From assembly GCA_035063885.1 (NCBI GenBank), contig JAPSFM010000015.1:1-64000 (forward strand): a DNA stretch of 64,000 nt, in the 5' to 3' direction. The translations under genes and the position numbers were made by a program. The notes under the pieces are model-generated. The model worked only from the letters and a program-made list of their open reading frames with translations, searched no databases and was not told the origin of the DNA. Below, in pieces: positions 43,264 to 51,913 of the stretch. The stretch's first letter is position 1. Each line of letters opens with the position of its first letter. Origin of the DNA: CAADGY01 sp900696665. Its GTDB lineage: Bacteria; Acidobacteriota; Terriglobia; Bryobacterales; Bryobacteraceae.

Positions 43264-44306
43264 ACGGGAGCGTGATCCGCGGCCGGTACGTGTAGCGGCC
43301 TGCTGGCGGGAGCCTCGCTGAACCACGCCGCCATATAATCATCCGTGACGGTGCGCCGCTTCATGATCTCGCGCCTCTTCGCCAGAGCGCGTGGAAACAA
43401 GCACGCCAGCCGCCAGAATGCCGGCAAACTGGCGGGTTCAGCCAGCAGGCAGCCGCCCATCACCAGAACATCGCGCATGGTTATCGCCTTCCAATGGCGT
43501 TGGTACAAGTCGCCCGTCATATTCTTGATGCGCATCAAAAACCGGTTCTTTACCGAGTGCATACGAAGCACCGGCGGAGTGCTGCGCCGGTTGGCGGCGC
43601 TGACCTGCCGGACGTGGCAACCTACCGCTGATGGCACGTACAGGCACCGCCACCCCATTAATTGAGCGCGCCAGGCGACGTCAGCGTCTTCACGGTAGGT
43701 GAAAAAATCCGGATCGAAGAAGTCGCCGTCAAGCGACACATCCTCGATCATCTCGCGGCGGTATAGCGCGGCCGCGGCGGTAGCGCCGAAAACATACTCC
43801 GGTGTATTGAACCGGCCGTCGTCCGGCTCGTTCCATCCCCGGTCGAAGTGCCGTTGGTTCGGCGTGAAGTGAATACCCGTGGAGTCGGTGCGGCGCTCGC
43901 GGGGAACGCTTAGATCGGGCGCGGCCCGAAGCAGTTTGCCACAGACTGTGCCCACCCCCGAGCCGCTCGATGCGGCTTCCACCAACCGTTCGATAAAACC
44001 AGGAAATAGCCGGACGTCCGGGTTCAGAGTCAGGACCCATTCCCCATCCCCGGCTGCAATAGCCTGGTTCTGTCCTGCCGCAAATCCAATGTTCTCGTAG
44101 TTATACAGCACACGTATCAGATCTTCATACTCCATCAACAGTTCCGCGGTACCATCGGTCGACGCATTATCGACGACAATGACCTCGATCGGCCGGTAGT
44201 CCTGTTCATAGACGGCGTCCAGACACCGTTCGATATACTTGCGGCTGTTGAAGGTGACGATGGTTATGGTTACCAGTGGGTTTGTGAAAGCCGGTTTTCC
44301 CGTCAT
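43251..44306 (-). CDS. Glycosyltransferase family 2 (rhamnosyltransferase-like)
   Basis: 351 residues. GT-A fold glycosyltransferase: ITIVTFNSRKYIERCLDAV, IEVIVVDNASTDGT (nucleotide-sugar site, Asp46), and TLNPDVRL (residues 93-100; NPD stands for the DxD metal motif). FREDADVAWRAQ-like FTYREDADVAWRAQ holds the ED acceptor-site signature of rhamnosyltransferase relatives. There is no leader; a hydrophobic stretch near residue 290 may associate it with the membrane. Likely acts in cell-envelope polysaccharide synthesis. Divergent from the ECF sigma gene, with a 109-nt spacer that holds a strong inverted repeat. Confidence 0.9.
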
Positions 44307-44330
44307 TGCCTATAAGACCGGAAAAGCGGC

Positions 44331-44379
44331 TTTTCAACTACACCTTGAGAAAATTTTGTTCTCCGGTGTAGTTGGAAAA
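44331..44379. promoter_or_regulatory. 49-nt inverted repeat before the ECF sigma gene
   Basis: Left arm TTTTCAACTACACC (44331-44344) and right arm GGTGTAGTTGGAAAA (44365-44379) pair perfectly over 10 bp, then past one bulged G through four more T-A pairs. Inside, GAGAA (44347-44351) pairs with TTCTC (44359-44363) around a 7-nt loop: about 19 bp in all. The TTTTC of the left arm can instead pair with GAAAAG at 44321-44326. It lies 36 nt before the sigma start and 24 nt before the glycosyltransferase start, so it may be an operator or a leader structure. Confidence 0.6.
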
Positions 44380-44415
44380 TGGTGTGAGGGGTCTTTGAAG
44401 TAAGCTCACTGAACG

Positions 44416-44964
44416 ATGTTATCTGACTCCATGCGCCGGGAAGTCCTCGGGATCGCTCGATCAGAGGGGAACACGACGCCCCTTCAAGACCGTGTGGCAC
44501 GGCTGTTCGAGGCATGGCGGGAGGACGTCTACCGTTACCTGCTGACGCTGGGATTGTATCCGCCGCGGGCGCAGGAGACGACGCAGGAAGTTTTCCTGAG
44601 GCTCTATGTAGTGCTGCGGCGAAATCAGAACATCGAGAACCCGCGCGCCTGGGTGTTCCGGGTGGCACATAATCTCGGCCTTAAAACACGCTCTGAGGAG
44701 AGTTGGGAGCAGCCGTTCGATCCGGCGATAGAGGATCGGATTGCCACCGGTTTGACACCGGAGAAAAGCCTGCTCCAGCGGGAGAGAGCGCTCCGTTTTC
44801 ATCGGGCTGTCGAAAGTCTGTCGGAACGTCAGAAACGATGCCTGTTCCTTCGTTTGGAAGGATTGCGATACGCGGAAATCGGTGCCGTGCTCGGCATCAG
44901 CGCTTCCACGGTCGGAGAATTCATGCGACGCGCCATCGCAAAGCTGAGGGCAAGCAATGAATAA
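44416..44964 (+). CDS. ECF-type RNA polymerase sigma factor
   Basis: 182-residue sigma-70 family protein of the extracytoplasmic-function type. Region 2 is seen at about 30-95 (EDVYRYLLTLGLYPPRAQE then TTQEVFLRLYVVL, the -10 recognition helix region) and region 4 at about 128-178 (LSERQKRCLFLRLEGL, YAEIGAVLGISASTVGEF as helix-turn-helix). The region between lacks sigma-3 as expected. Start ATG 44416; a second ATG at 44431 is possible, neither has a clear ribosome site. It overlaps the anti-sigma gene by 8 nt, so both are coupled. Confidence 0.9.
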   Translation: MLSDSMRREVLGIARSEGNTTPLQDRVARLFEAWREDVYRYLLTLGLYPPRAQETTQEVFLRLYVVLRRNQNIENPRAWVFRVAHNLGLKTRSEESWEQPFDPAIEDRIATGLTPEKSLLQRERALRFHRAVESLSERQKRCLFLRLEGLRYAEIGAVLGISASTVGEFMRRAIAKLRASNE

Positions 44965-46309
44965 CTTTGAAACTGGGCACCCGGCGGACGGCGATTTGCT
45001 GGGTTACCTGGACGGAGAACTCCAGGGCCGTGACGTCAAACGCATGGAGGATCACCTTGCGGCGTGCTGGCAGTGCCGGGCCGAATTGCAGGAACTCCAG
45101 CGCACGATTGCCGAGTGTGTGCAATACCGGAAGACCGTAAACTCGAGCCTGCCGGAGCCGCCGGAGCCTTGGTTCGATATCTACCGCCGTTTTGACCAGG
45201 CTGGCACGCTGCGTACGCCGGTGATGGTCCGGTTGTGGAATGTGTTCCGCCCCATCGTGGTCCGTCCGCAACCGTGGGCGGCGGCTGCCGTTCTGGCATT
45301 GGCTGTCTGGGCGGCGGTGGATCACTTCCGCCGCGAAGCCGAACCCGCTCCGGCGAAGCCGGCGCCCGCGGCCGCGATAGTGCGTGTTCCACTCTCTCAA
45401 ACGGAAGCGTCTCCGGCGCCGGCGCCTCAAACCCCGCGCGCAGATACCCCCCGGAGGGACATCGAGCAGGCCCCCACACCCGGCGATGAGTTGCGCGTCC
45501 TGGCGGTCCTTCACCGGTTGGGTGCGGACTTGGGTGAACCGGTGGAGGTAACGCGCGGCAGCAAACGCGTGCTGGTGGCGGGCATTGGCGTTGCCCCTCA
45601 TTTGCAGCGGCAAATCGAGCAGGAACTCGAAGGGATGCCTCGTGTGATAGTGCACTTTTCCGAACCGGCAGCGGTAATACCGCCACCTGTAGCTGGCATT
45701 CCCGGCGCGGTTGGGCGGCGTACGGATCTCGCGGCGCTCGAATCGCAAATGGAAACTCATCTCGGCGGGCGAACGGCTTACGAGGAGTTTGCGAGTGACG
45801 TACTCGATACGAGCGACGCGGCAATGTCGCGAGTGCATGCGCTACACCGCCTGGCGGAACAGTTTCCGCCCGAAGTCGAGTCGAAGATGACACGGGCCGA
45901 GCGGGCGCTGTTGACGGGTTTGCGGCTGGAACACGCGGCAGCTCTTCAGAATGTTTCCGCCGCTCTCAACGCGCGCGCCATGCCGGTGCTCTCTCTTTTG
46001 GGCGGACAGCCGCCGCAGCAGCAGGCGCCCGCTCCGGCACCCTCCTGGCAGGCGGCCGCCGAACAACTGTTTCAAGAGGCCCGCAACATGGAATCCCTCT
46101 TAGGTGCGATGCTCGGCGGAGCCGCCACGAACCTTTCCGCGGAGGACCTTCCCGTGCGGATTCTTTCAAGCCTCGCCGCTGTTCACGCTTACGCACAATT
46201 TCAGACCGGTACCGACCCTCCAGCCGGCATGACCTCGATGCCGTCTGGCCACACCGGACAGGGGCGCCCGAAGCGGGCGCCCCACCGCGCCTCGAAAAGC
46301 ATAGAATAG
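44957..46309 (+). CDS. Anti-sigma factor, zinc-finger type with long periplasmic part
   Basis: 450 residues. The N terminus has the ZAS anti-sigma signature His33-x3-Cys37-x2-Cys40 (EDHLAACWQC). One membrane helix (PWAAAAVLALAVWAAVDHF, about 110-128) is followed by a Pro/Ala-rich linker and a long outer part (about 190-420) of unknown fold, which probably senses the partner receptor or ligand. It overlaps the sigma gene by 8 nt. Its 3' end carries a perfect 10-bp GC hairpin that translates as GQGRPKRAPH, so the last 20 residues may be added by an inserted hairpin sequence. Confidence 0.85.
   Translation: MNNFETGHPADGDLLGYLDGELQGRDVKRMEDHLAACWQCRAELQELQRTIAECVQYRKTVNSSLPEPPEPWFDIYRRFDQAGTLRTPVMVRLWNVFRPIVVRPQPWAAAAVLALAVWAAVDHFRREAEPAPAKPAPAAAIVRVPLSQTEASPAPAPQTPRADTPRRDIEQAPTPGDELRVLAVLHRLGADLGEPVEVTRGSKRVLVAGIGVAPHLQRQIEQELEGMPRVIVHFSEPAAVIPPPVAGIPGAVGRRTDLAALESQMETHLGGRTAYEEFASDVLDTSDAAMSRVHALHRLAEQFPPEVESKMTRAERALLTGLRLEHAAALQNVSAALNARAMPVLSLLGGQPPQQQAPAPAPSWQAAAEQLFQEARNMESLLGAMLGGAATNLSAEDLPVRILSSLAAVHAYAQFQTGTDPPAGMTSMPSGHTGQGRPKRAPHRASKSIE
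46261..46283 (+). terminator. Perfect 10-bp GC hairpin in the 3' end of the anti-sigma gene
   Basis: GGGGCGCCCG and CGGGCGCCCC pair perfectly around an AAG loop, 26 nt before the anti-sigma stop and 31 nt before the TonB receptor ATG. No T-run follows. It may lower expression of the receptor or protect upstream mRNA. It has the look of a dispersed REP-like element, but only one copy was noticed here. Confidence 0.55.
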
Positions 46310-46314
46310 AGCCC

Positions 46315-49300
46315 ATGCGGACGAGGCGGCGGCGTGGTGATCGCCTGTTCCTGCTCTGTATCCTCTCCGCAACATTATTAAGCGCACAGCAGCAAACATT
46401 AAACGCACAGCAGCAGACGCATATCTCCGGCTGGATTCGCGACCCGTCGGGAGCCGGAGTGCCGGCCGCCTCGATTTCGGTGGTGGACGAAGAGACTGGA
46501 CTCCGCCGCACCACGCACTCGCAGATGAGTGGTGTCTATGCGGTTGCTTCTCTCCGTCCGGGCACATACAAGATCACCGTCCGCAAGCAGGGATTTCGGA
46601 CGTTGATCCGGTTTGGGATCGAACTGGTGGCCGCTCAGCCTACGCAGATGGATTTCGACCTGCCGCTGGGCAGCATGCAGGAGGTGATTACCGTTCAGGG
46701 TTCGCCTCCTTTGTTGAATAGCGAGAGCATTTCCGTTGGAACCCTCATTCGCCGGGAGACGATTGACGCGCTCCCGCTGAATGGCAGGGGGCTGCTGAGC
46801 TTGCTCGACCTTGCGCCGGGTGTCATCACAACGCCGGCGACTCGCGGCGAGGCGGGTCAGTTCACCGCCAGCGGACAGAGACCGAATGCCAACTATTTCA
46901 CCCTGGACGGTGTGAGCGTCAATACAGGCGTAAGCGGCGGCGGGCTTCCCGCGCAATGTACCGGAGGGTCGCTGCCCGGTATGACAGCCCTGGGCAGCCT
47001 CCATGGTCTTGTGTCGCTCGAAGCGCTGGACGAATTTCGCATTGAGACCTCCTCCACGGCGCCTGAATCCGGCACGCTGCCCGGCGCCCGCGTGGAGCTG
47101 AGCACCCGGTCCGGGACGAATCGATTTCATGGCTCTCTGTTTCATTACTTCCGCGATGAACACCTGGATGCGAACGGGTGGTTCGCCAATCGGGCCGGTG
47201 AGTCGAGAGCACCGTTGAATATGCATGACCTGGGCGCGTCCCTGGGTGGCCCGCTGAAACGTAATCGGAGTTTTTTCTTCGCGTCGTATGAGGGGATGCG
47301 GCTGCGCGGGCCGTTTGCCTGGCGTGCCCCCGTGCCGACCGCCGATGCGCGTAACGATGCGCCGGAATGGGCGCGTCCTGTGCTCGGATTGTTGCCGCTC
47401 CCTAACGGCAGGTGGCTGGGTCCGAACACCGCGGAATGGGCCGGCAGCAACTACCGCCGCTCGCAATTCGATGTAGCGGGGCTTCGCTTGGATCACGCCC
47501 TTACACCACGCCTGACGGCGTTTGCCAGGCTCAACTATGCACCTTCCTCGAACCAGTTCACCGGTACACAGGTAAACGATCTCGAGATGCGAAGCAGGAG
47601 CATCACCGTGGGTATGAATCTGCGGTTGAATACGGCTGCCATCCTGGACCTGAAAGCGAACGTGTCCGATGCAAAAGTGGAATCGTTCTGGAAGGCCACC
47701 GAATCCGCCGGCGACTCCTCCTGCTTCATTGGACCGGTGACCGAATTCTTCGCGCGGGCAGAAGGACTCTGCAATCACCTGTTGCGATTTTCGATTTCGG
47801 GTATAGGGCAGGCAATGTGGGGCCGCGAAGCGGACCAACGGCAGACGCAATGGCAAGTTTTGCCTTCCGCCGTTTTGGTTCTCGGCAGCCATCAGTTGAG
47901 GATCGGGCTCGACCAGCGCCGGTTCTCGCCCACCCGGCGCGACAATAACGGCAGCATCAGTGTGGTCGCAGAAGACCTTGACGACCTGCTCAAGAGCCAG
48001 AATCTTTGGGTGTCCGTTGCCGCCCCGAGAACGCTACGCAGCGTGATGGAGGAAATGGCGGCATATGCACAAGATACGTGGCGCGTTCACCCGCGGCTGA
48101 CGGCCACCATCGGCTTGCGATGGGAATATTCCCGCCCCCCGCAACTTACACAGGGCACCTTCTATCAGTCGGAGGAGGATTGGCAGCATAGTGGGGCTTA
48201 CATTTTCCCTGCGCAGAGTGAGATTTGGAAGCGCCGTTACACCAATTTCGCTCCGCGATTCGGAGTCGCATTCCAGCCGCTGGCCGGCGGGGCAATGGTA
48301 CTGCGCGCCGGTGGAGGACTCTTCTACGATTCCAGCCTTAGTATCGCGACAGATCTCGTCAACGGTGGTCCGTTCAGTGTGGCGCAATACGGCAACCCGA
48401 AGCATGCTCCATTCTCGACGATTATGAGCTACGGTTTCTTGCCCGACTTGCGGCTGCCGGCTATCTATCAATGGAACTTCACAGTGGAACAGAGGCTTCC
48501 GGGCAGGAACCTCGTGTCGGCAGGTTATGTGGGCGCCGCTGGACATCACCTGTTGCGGCGTGAATTTGGCAGCACGGGCACAGGTGAAACGCTCTGGCTT
48601 GCGCTTGCGACCAACAGAGGCCAGTCCCGCTATCATGCTTTGCAGGCGCAGTACCGCCGTCCCATGGCTCGCGGCTTGGAGGCGCTTGCGTCTTATTCGT
48701 GGTCCCATTCGATCGACAACAGCTCGAGCGATGCGCTGCTGCATCGCGCCGGTTTAAACCTGAGCGCCGCTGGCGACCGGGGATCTTCCGACTTCGATGC
48801 ACGCCACACGTTCACCGCCGGTTTGACGTACGAGACCGGATCGAAGTCCGGCGATACGCTGTGGACACGTGTGTGGAGCGGCTGGGAAATCGACGGCATT
48901 CTGCGCGCGCGGTCTGCATTCCCGATTACGGTGCTGAATTCGGAGTATTCCATGGGCCTAAGCTTCGCGAACGCCTTCCGGCCCAACCTGGTGGGCGGGC
49001 AGCCGGTCTGGATTCGGGACCCTTCCGCGCCCGGTGGACGCCGCCTGAACCGGGATACGTTCCAACTCACTGACGTGAGCATACAAGGTTCCCTCGGCCG
49101 CAACGCGATCCGGGGATTCGGGATGTATCAGATCGATACGGCGGTGCGCAGGCAGTTCCAGCTCGGCGAGCGGTGGTCCCTGCAATTGCGTGCCGAAGCA
49201 TTCAACGTCCTAAACCATCCGAACTTTTCCGACCCGGCGCCGCACCTGAGTAATCCACTGTTTGGAGAATCCGCGTCGATGCTGAACCTGATGCTGGGGA

Positions 49301-49386
49301 CGGGCAGCCCGGGCAGCGGTCTGACTCCTGTGTTTCAGACCGGCGGCGCGCGTTCGATGCAGATCGCACTTCGCCTGCGGTTTTGA
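46315..49386 (+). CDS. TonB-dependent receptor, Oar-like, coupled to sigma/anti-sigma pair
   Basis: 1023 residues. Signal peptide (LFLLCILSATLLSAQQQ), CarboxypepD_reg domain (about 30-115; ISGWIRDPSGAGVPAASISV), plug (about 125-260, with TRSGTNRFHGSLFHY at the junction) and a large barrel ending in MQIALRLRF, whose last residue is Phe as expected. It begins 5 nt after the anti-sigma gene. Receptor plus ECF sigma and anti-sigma in one unit is the arrangement of FecIRA-type surface signalling, although an N-terminal STN signalling domain is not visible here; the CarboxypepD_reg domain stands in its place. The ligand is unknown. The TIM-barrel/SUMF1 gene follows 7 nt later. Confidence 0.92.
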   Translation: MRTRRRRGDRLFLLCILSATLLSAQQQTLNAQQQTHISGWIRDPSGAGVPAASISVVDEETGLRRTTHSQMSGVYAVASLRPGTYKITVRKQGFRTLIRFGIELVAAQPTQMDFDLPLGSMQEVITVQGSPPLLNSESISVGTLIRRETIDALPLNGRGLLSLLDLAPGVITTPATRGEAGQFTASGQRPNANYFTLDGVSVNTGVSGGGLPAQCTGGSLPGMTALGSLHGLVSLEALDEFRIETSSTAPESGTLPGARVELSTRSGTNRFHGSLFHYFRDEHLDANGWFANRAGESRAPLNMHDLGASLGGPLKRNRSFFFASYEGMRLRGPFAWRAPVPTADARNDAPEWARPVLGLLPLPNGRWLGPNTAEWAGSNYRRSQFDVAGLRLDHALTPRLTAFARLNYAPSSNQFTGTQVNDLEMRSRSITVGMNLRLNTAAILDLKANVSDAKVESFWKATESAGDSSCFIGPVTEFFARAEGLCNHLLRFSISGIGQAMWGREADQRQTQWQVLPSAVLVLGSHQLRIGLDQRRFSPTRRDNNGSISVVAEDLDDLLKSQNLWVSVAAPRTLRSVMEEMAAYAQDTWRVHPRLTATIGLRWEYSRPPQLTQGTFYQSEEDWQHSGAYIFPAQSEIWKRRYTNFAPRFGVAFQPLAGGAMVLRAGGGLFYDSSLSIATDLVNGGPFSVAQYGNPKHAPFSTIMSYGFLPDLRLPAIYQWNFTVEQRLPGRNLVSAGYVGAAGHHLLRREFGSTGTGETLWLALATNRGQSRYHALQAQYRRPMARGLEALASYSWSHSIDNSSSDALLHRAGLNLSAAGDRGSSDFDARHTFTAGLTYETGSKSGDTLWTRVWSGWEIDGILRARSAFPITVLNSEYSMGLSFANAFRPNLVGGQPVWIRDPSAPGGRRLNRDTFQLTDVSIQGSLGRNAIRGFGMYQIDTAVRRQFQLGERWSLQLRAEAFNVLNHPNFSDPAPHLSNPLFGESASMLNLMLGTGSPGSGLTPVFQTGGARSMQIALRLRF
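46383..46415 (+). repeat. Short direct repeat at the signal-peptide junction
   Basis: The 12-mer CGCACAGCAGCA occurs at 46383-46394 and 46404-46415, period 21 nt, so the protein reads AQQQT twice right at the predicted signal-peptidase site. Probably a slipped-strand duplication of seven codons. Confidence 0.6.
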
Positions 49387-49393
49387 TATTGGT

Positions 49394-51511
49394 ATGTTGC
49401 GCCGGGATTTTCTTGCTTGGCTGGCTGCTGCTGCCTTGCGGCCGCGAGCGTCTCAAGGAGCGGTGGTGGATCCGAAGGGATGGTCCACCGCCCACGTCCT
49501 TCCGGCTCCGGACGACGCTACTCAATGGCCCGCGTACCGTGAGGCGCTTGCACGATGGCGGGCGGACGAGAAGAGGCGGATCGGCTACCGCGATGATTTG
49601 TATCTACGGCCCGATTTCTCGTGGGTGCCATCTTCTTTCGCCTGCTGTTTTTTGATGCTGTGCGATGAGAAGTTCTACGACCGTCGAAGCGGCCGTTACG
49701 AAGTGGATGCCTGGATCGATGCCGGCCTCCGCGAGTTCGGCGGTTACGATTCGGTGGTATTGTGGCACGCTTATCCGCGTATCGGGTTGGACCAGCGGAA
49801 CCAGTTCGATTTCTACCGCGACATGCCAGGGGGCCTCGAAGGAGTGCGGAAGGTCAGCCATGCGTTTCAGGCTCGCGGCGTCAAAGTCTATATCAACTAC
49901 AATCCCTGGGACACAGGCACGAGGCGCGAGAGCGCCTCCGATATCGATGCCGTTGTCGCGATGGTGAAAGCAGTGGACGCCGACGGCATCTTTCTGGACA
50001 CCATGAACCAGGGATCCTCGGAGTTCCGGGTGAAACTGGATGAGGCGCGCCGGGGCGTGGTGCTCGAAAGTGAAGGCACCTTGCCCTCGCTCAAGAATAT
50101 TCAGGATCACCACATGTCCTGGGCGCAAGACTTTGAGGACAGCACCGTGCCCGGTGTCCTGCGCGACAAATGGTTCGAGCGGCGCCACATGCAGCACCAG
50201 ATCAAACGATGGAATCGCGATCACACCGGCGAGTTGCACGCGGCCTGGATGAACGGCAGCGGCATCATGATTTGGGAGAACGTTTTCGGAAGCTGGGTGG
50301 GCTGGAGCCCGCGCGACCGCTCGTTACTGCGGTCCATGCTGCCCATTCAGCGCCGCTATGCCGCGCTCTTCTCCGGCGAGGGGTGGACGCCGCTGGCCGC
50401 CGCCGGCTTGCCCGATGTTTACGCCAGCCTTTGGGAGCAGGGCGCGGTTCGGTTGTGGACGGTGGTCAATCGCGCCGGGGAACCGCGCGACGGCGTTGTG
50501 CTTACCGTGCCGCACGCCAGCGGGGCGCGGTATTTCGACCTCATCCGCGGCCGGGAACTCCGTGTGGCGGTGAGCGGAGGTTCCGTGGCGTTGCGCGGTA
50601 CGATCCGTCCTCGTGGTATCGCGTGCTTCCTGGCCATGCCCGGGTCATCGCTGGATCGGAGCTTCCAGACATTCCTCTCCGGGCAGGCGGCCCTCGATGC
50701 GCACGCCGATTTCAGCACTGCTTTTCCGCCGCGCGATGTTGTCTTGCGCGCCGCGCCGAAGACAATAGCCGCGCCGATGCCGGCGGGCATGGCTGAAATC
50801 GGGCCGGTGAAATGCGTCATGACCGTGCAGTACCGGATTCGCGAAACTGGTTTCTACACCGGGCAGGAATATCCCTATCGCCGGATGTTCCAGCAGGACC
50901 AGGTGAAGCGCGAGGTGAGCCTGGGCCGTTACGCCATCGATCTGGCTCCCGTAACTAACGCGCAGTACGCTGAGTTTCTACAGCGGTCGGGCTACAAGCC
51001 GGTGCACCCGGAGAACTTTCTCCGGCATTGGAAAAATGGTGCGCCGCCAGTGGGTACGGAGGAGCATCCCGTCGTCTACGTGGACCTGGACGACACACGC
51101 GCCTACGCCGCCTGGGCTGGCAAGCGTCTGCCCACCGAAGAGGAGTGGCAGTATGCGGCGCAGGGTGCGGACGGCCGGCGCTATCCCTGGGGCAGCGAGA
51201 TGCGGCCCCATTTATGCAACGCGGGCGAGAGCGGAACGACGACGCCGGTGAAAGCCCATCCCGGCGGCCGTTCACCCTTCGGCTGTTACGACATGTGCGG
51301 CAATACGTGGGAGTGGACCGAGAGCGAGCGCTCCGACGGACGCACCCGCTTTGCGATCCTCCGCGGCGGGTCGTATTTCGAGGCCCGTGGTTCCCATTGG
51401 TACATGGACGGAGGCCCTAAGCCCTGCGACTTCGCCGCCAAGATGCTCCTGATGTGGCCGGGCCTGGACCGCTGCGCCACCGTGGGCTTCCGCTGCGCGA
51501 TGGACCTGTGA
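49394..51511 (+). CDS. Exported TIM-barrel domain fused to SUMF1-type domain
   Basis: 705 residues. RR leader (MLRRDFLAWLAAAALRP), then a (beta/alpha)8-barrel-like region of about 400 residues (FGGYDSVVLWHAYPRIG, VKVYINYNPWDTG, DGIFLDTM, VVLESEGTLP), which resembles clan GH-D/H carbohydrate enzymes and offers Asp and Glu at strand ends. The C-terminal 240 residues are a formylglycine-generating-enzyme (SUMF1) type domain: IDLAPVTNAQYAEFL, RLPTEEEWQYAA, MCGNTWEWTES and VGFRCAMDL. The two active-site Cys of real FGE (CHxSYC) are absent, so it probably is a binding or lectin-like domain. Last gene of the sigma-TonB unit. Confidence 0.8.
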   Translation: MLRRDFLAWLAAAALRPRASQGAVVDPKGWSTAHVLPAPDDATQWPAYREALARWRADEKRRIGYRDDLYLRPDFSWVPSSFACCFLMLCDEKFYDRRSGRYEVDAWIDAGLREFGGYDSVVLWHAYPRIGLDQRNQFDFYRDMPGGLEGVRKVSHAFQARGVKVYINYNPWDTGTRRESASDIDAVVAMVKAVDADGIFLDTMNQGSSEFRVKLDEARRGVVLESEGTLPSLKNIQDHHMSWAQDFEDSTVPGVLRDKWFERRHMQHQIKRWNRDHTGELHAAWMNGSGIMIWENVFGSWVGWSPRDRSLLRSMLPIQRRYAALFSGEGWTPLAAAGLPDVYASLWEQGAVRLWTVVNRAGEPRDGVVLTVPHASGARYFDLIRGRELRVAVSGGSVALRGTIRPRGIACFLAMPGSSLDRSFQTFLSGQAALDAHADFSTAFPPRDVVLRAAPKTIAAPMPAGMAEIGPVKCVMTVQYRIRETGFYTGQEYPYRRMFQQDQVKREVSLGRYAIDLAPVTNAQYAEFLQRSGYKPVHPENFLRHWKNGAPPVGTEEHPVVYVDLDDTRAYAAWAGKRLPTEEEWQYAAQGADGRRYPWGSEMRPHLCNAGESGTTTPVKAHPGGRSPFGCYDMCGNTWEWTESERSDGRTRFAILRGGSYFEARGSHWYMDGGPKPCDFAAKMLLMWPGLDRCATVGFRCAMDL

Positions 51512-51599
51512 ATCGATGATTCGCCCTAGCAATTTGACTGCCGAGATTCGACATTATCACTCTACTTTGGTATCCTTGACAGCAGAGGGTATTACTTAA

Positions 51600-51851
51600 A
51601 TGGCAACCAAGCCGGCGTTTGCTCCGGGTGCCCAAGTCGAGCACACCACGAAATTTGGTCTCGGTACGGTGGTTTCCTGTAACGAGGACCACATTGTGAT
51701 CCAGTTCGACGACCATGGTGAGAAGAAGTTCGTTGCTCCGATGGTTCTTCCCAGCCTCAAAAAGAGCGACCGCCAACCCCCGGCAGAAAAGCGTACCACC
51801 CGCCGGAAAAGGGCTGCCGCCGCCGCTCCCGCCGCAGAACCCGCCAAGTAA
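51600..51851 (+). CDS. Small UvrD/PcrA C-terminal-like (Tudor/KOW-type) protein
   Basis: 83 residues. The first 53 (PGAQVEHTTKFGLGTVVSCN, then EDHIVIQFDDHGEKKFVAP) match the fold of the C-terminal Tudor-like domain by which UvrD and PcrA helicases contact RNA polymerase. No helicase is attached; a basic, Ala-rich tail (TTRRKRAAAAAP) follows, which could bind nucleic acid. A weak ribosome site (AGAGGG, 51585-51590) precedes the ATG. It lies 62 nt before purQ; a purS gene would be expected there and this protein is not one. Function unknown. Confidence 0.75.
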   Translation: MATKPAFAPGAQVEHTTKFGLGTVVSCNEDHIVIQFDDHGEKKFVAPMVLPSLKKSDRQPPAEKRTTRRKRAAAAAPAAEPAK

Positions 51852-51913
51852 TTTACCAGACGGGCTATTCCACCTTTCCGCTCCTTGCGGTCTGCTAAAC
51901 TGGAATTATCCCT

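Noticed and set aside
46399..47892. Long minus-strand ORF (497 codons)
   Set aside because: It is antisense to the TonB receptor at 46315 and its composition (Arg, Gly, His-rich) is that of a shadow frame.
49394..51511. Real formylglycine-generating enzyme for sulfatases
   Set aside because: The catalytic Cys pair of FGE is missing and no sulfatase gene is seen in the window.
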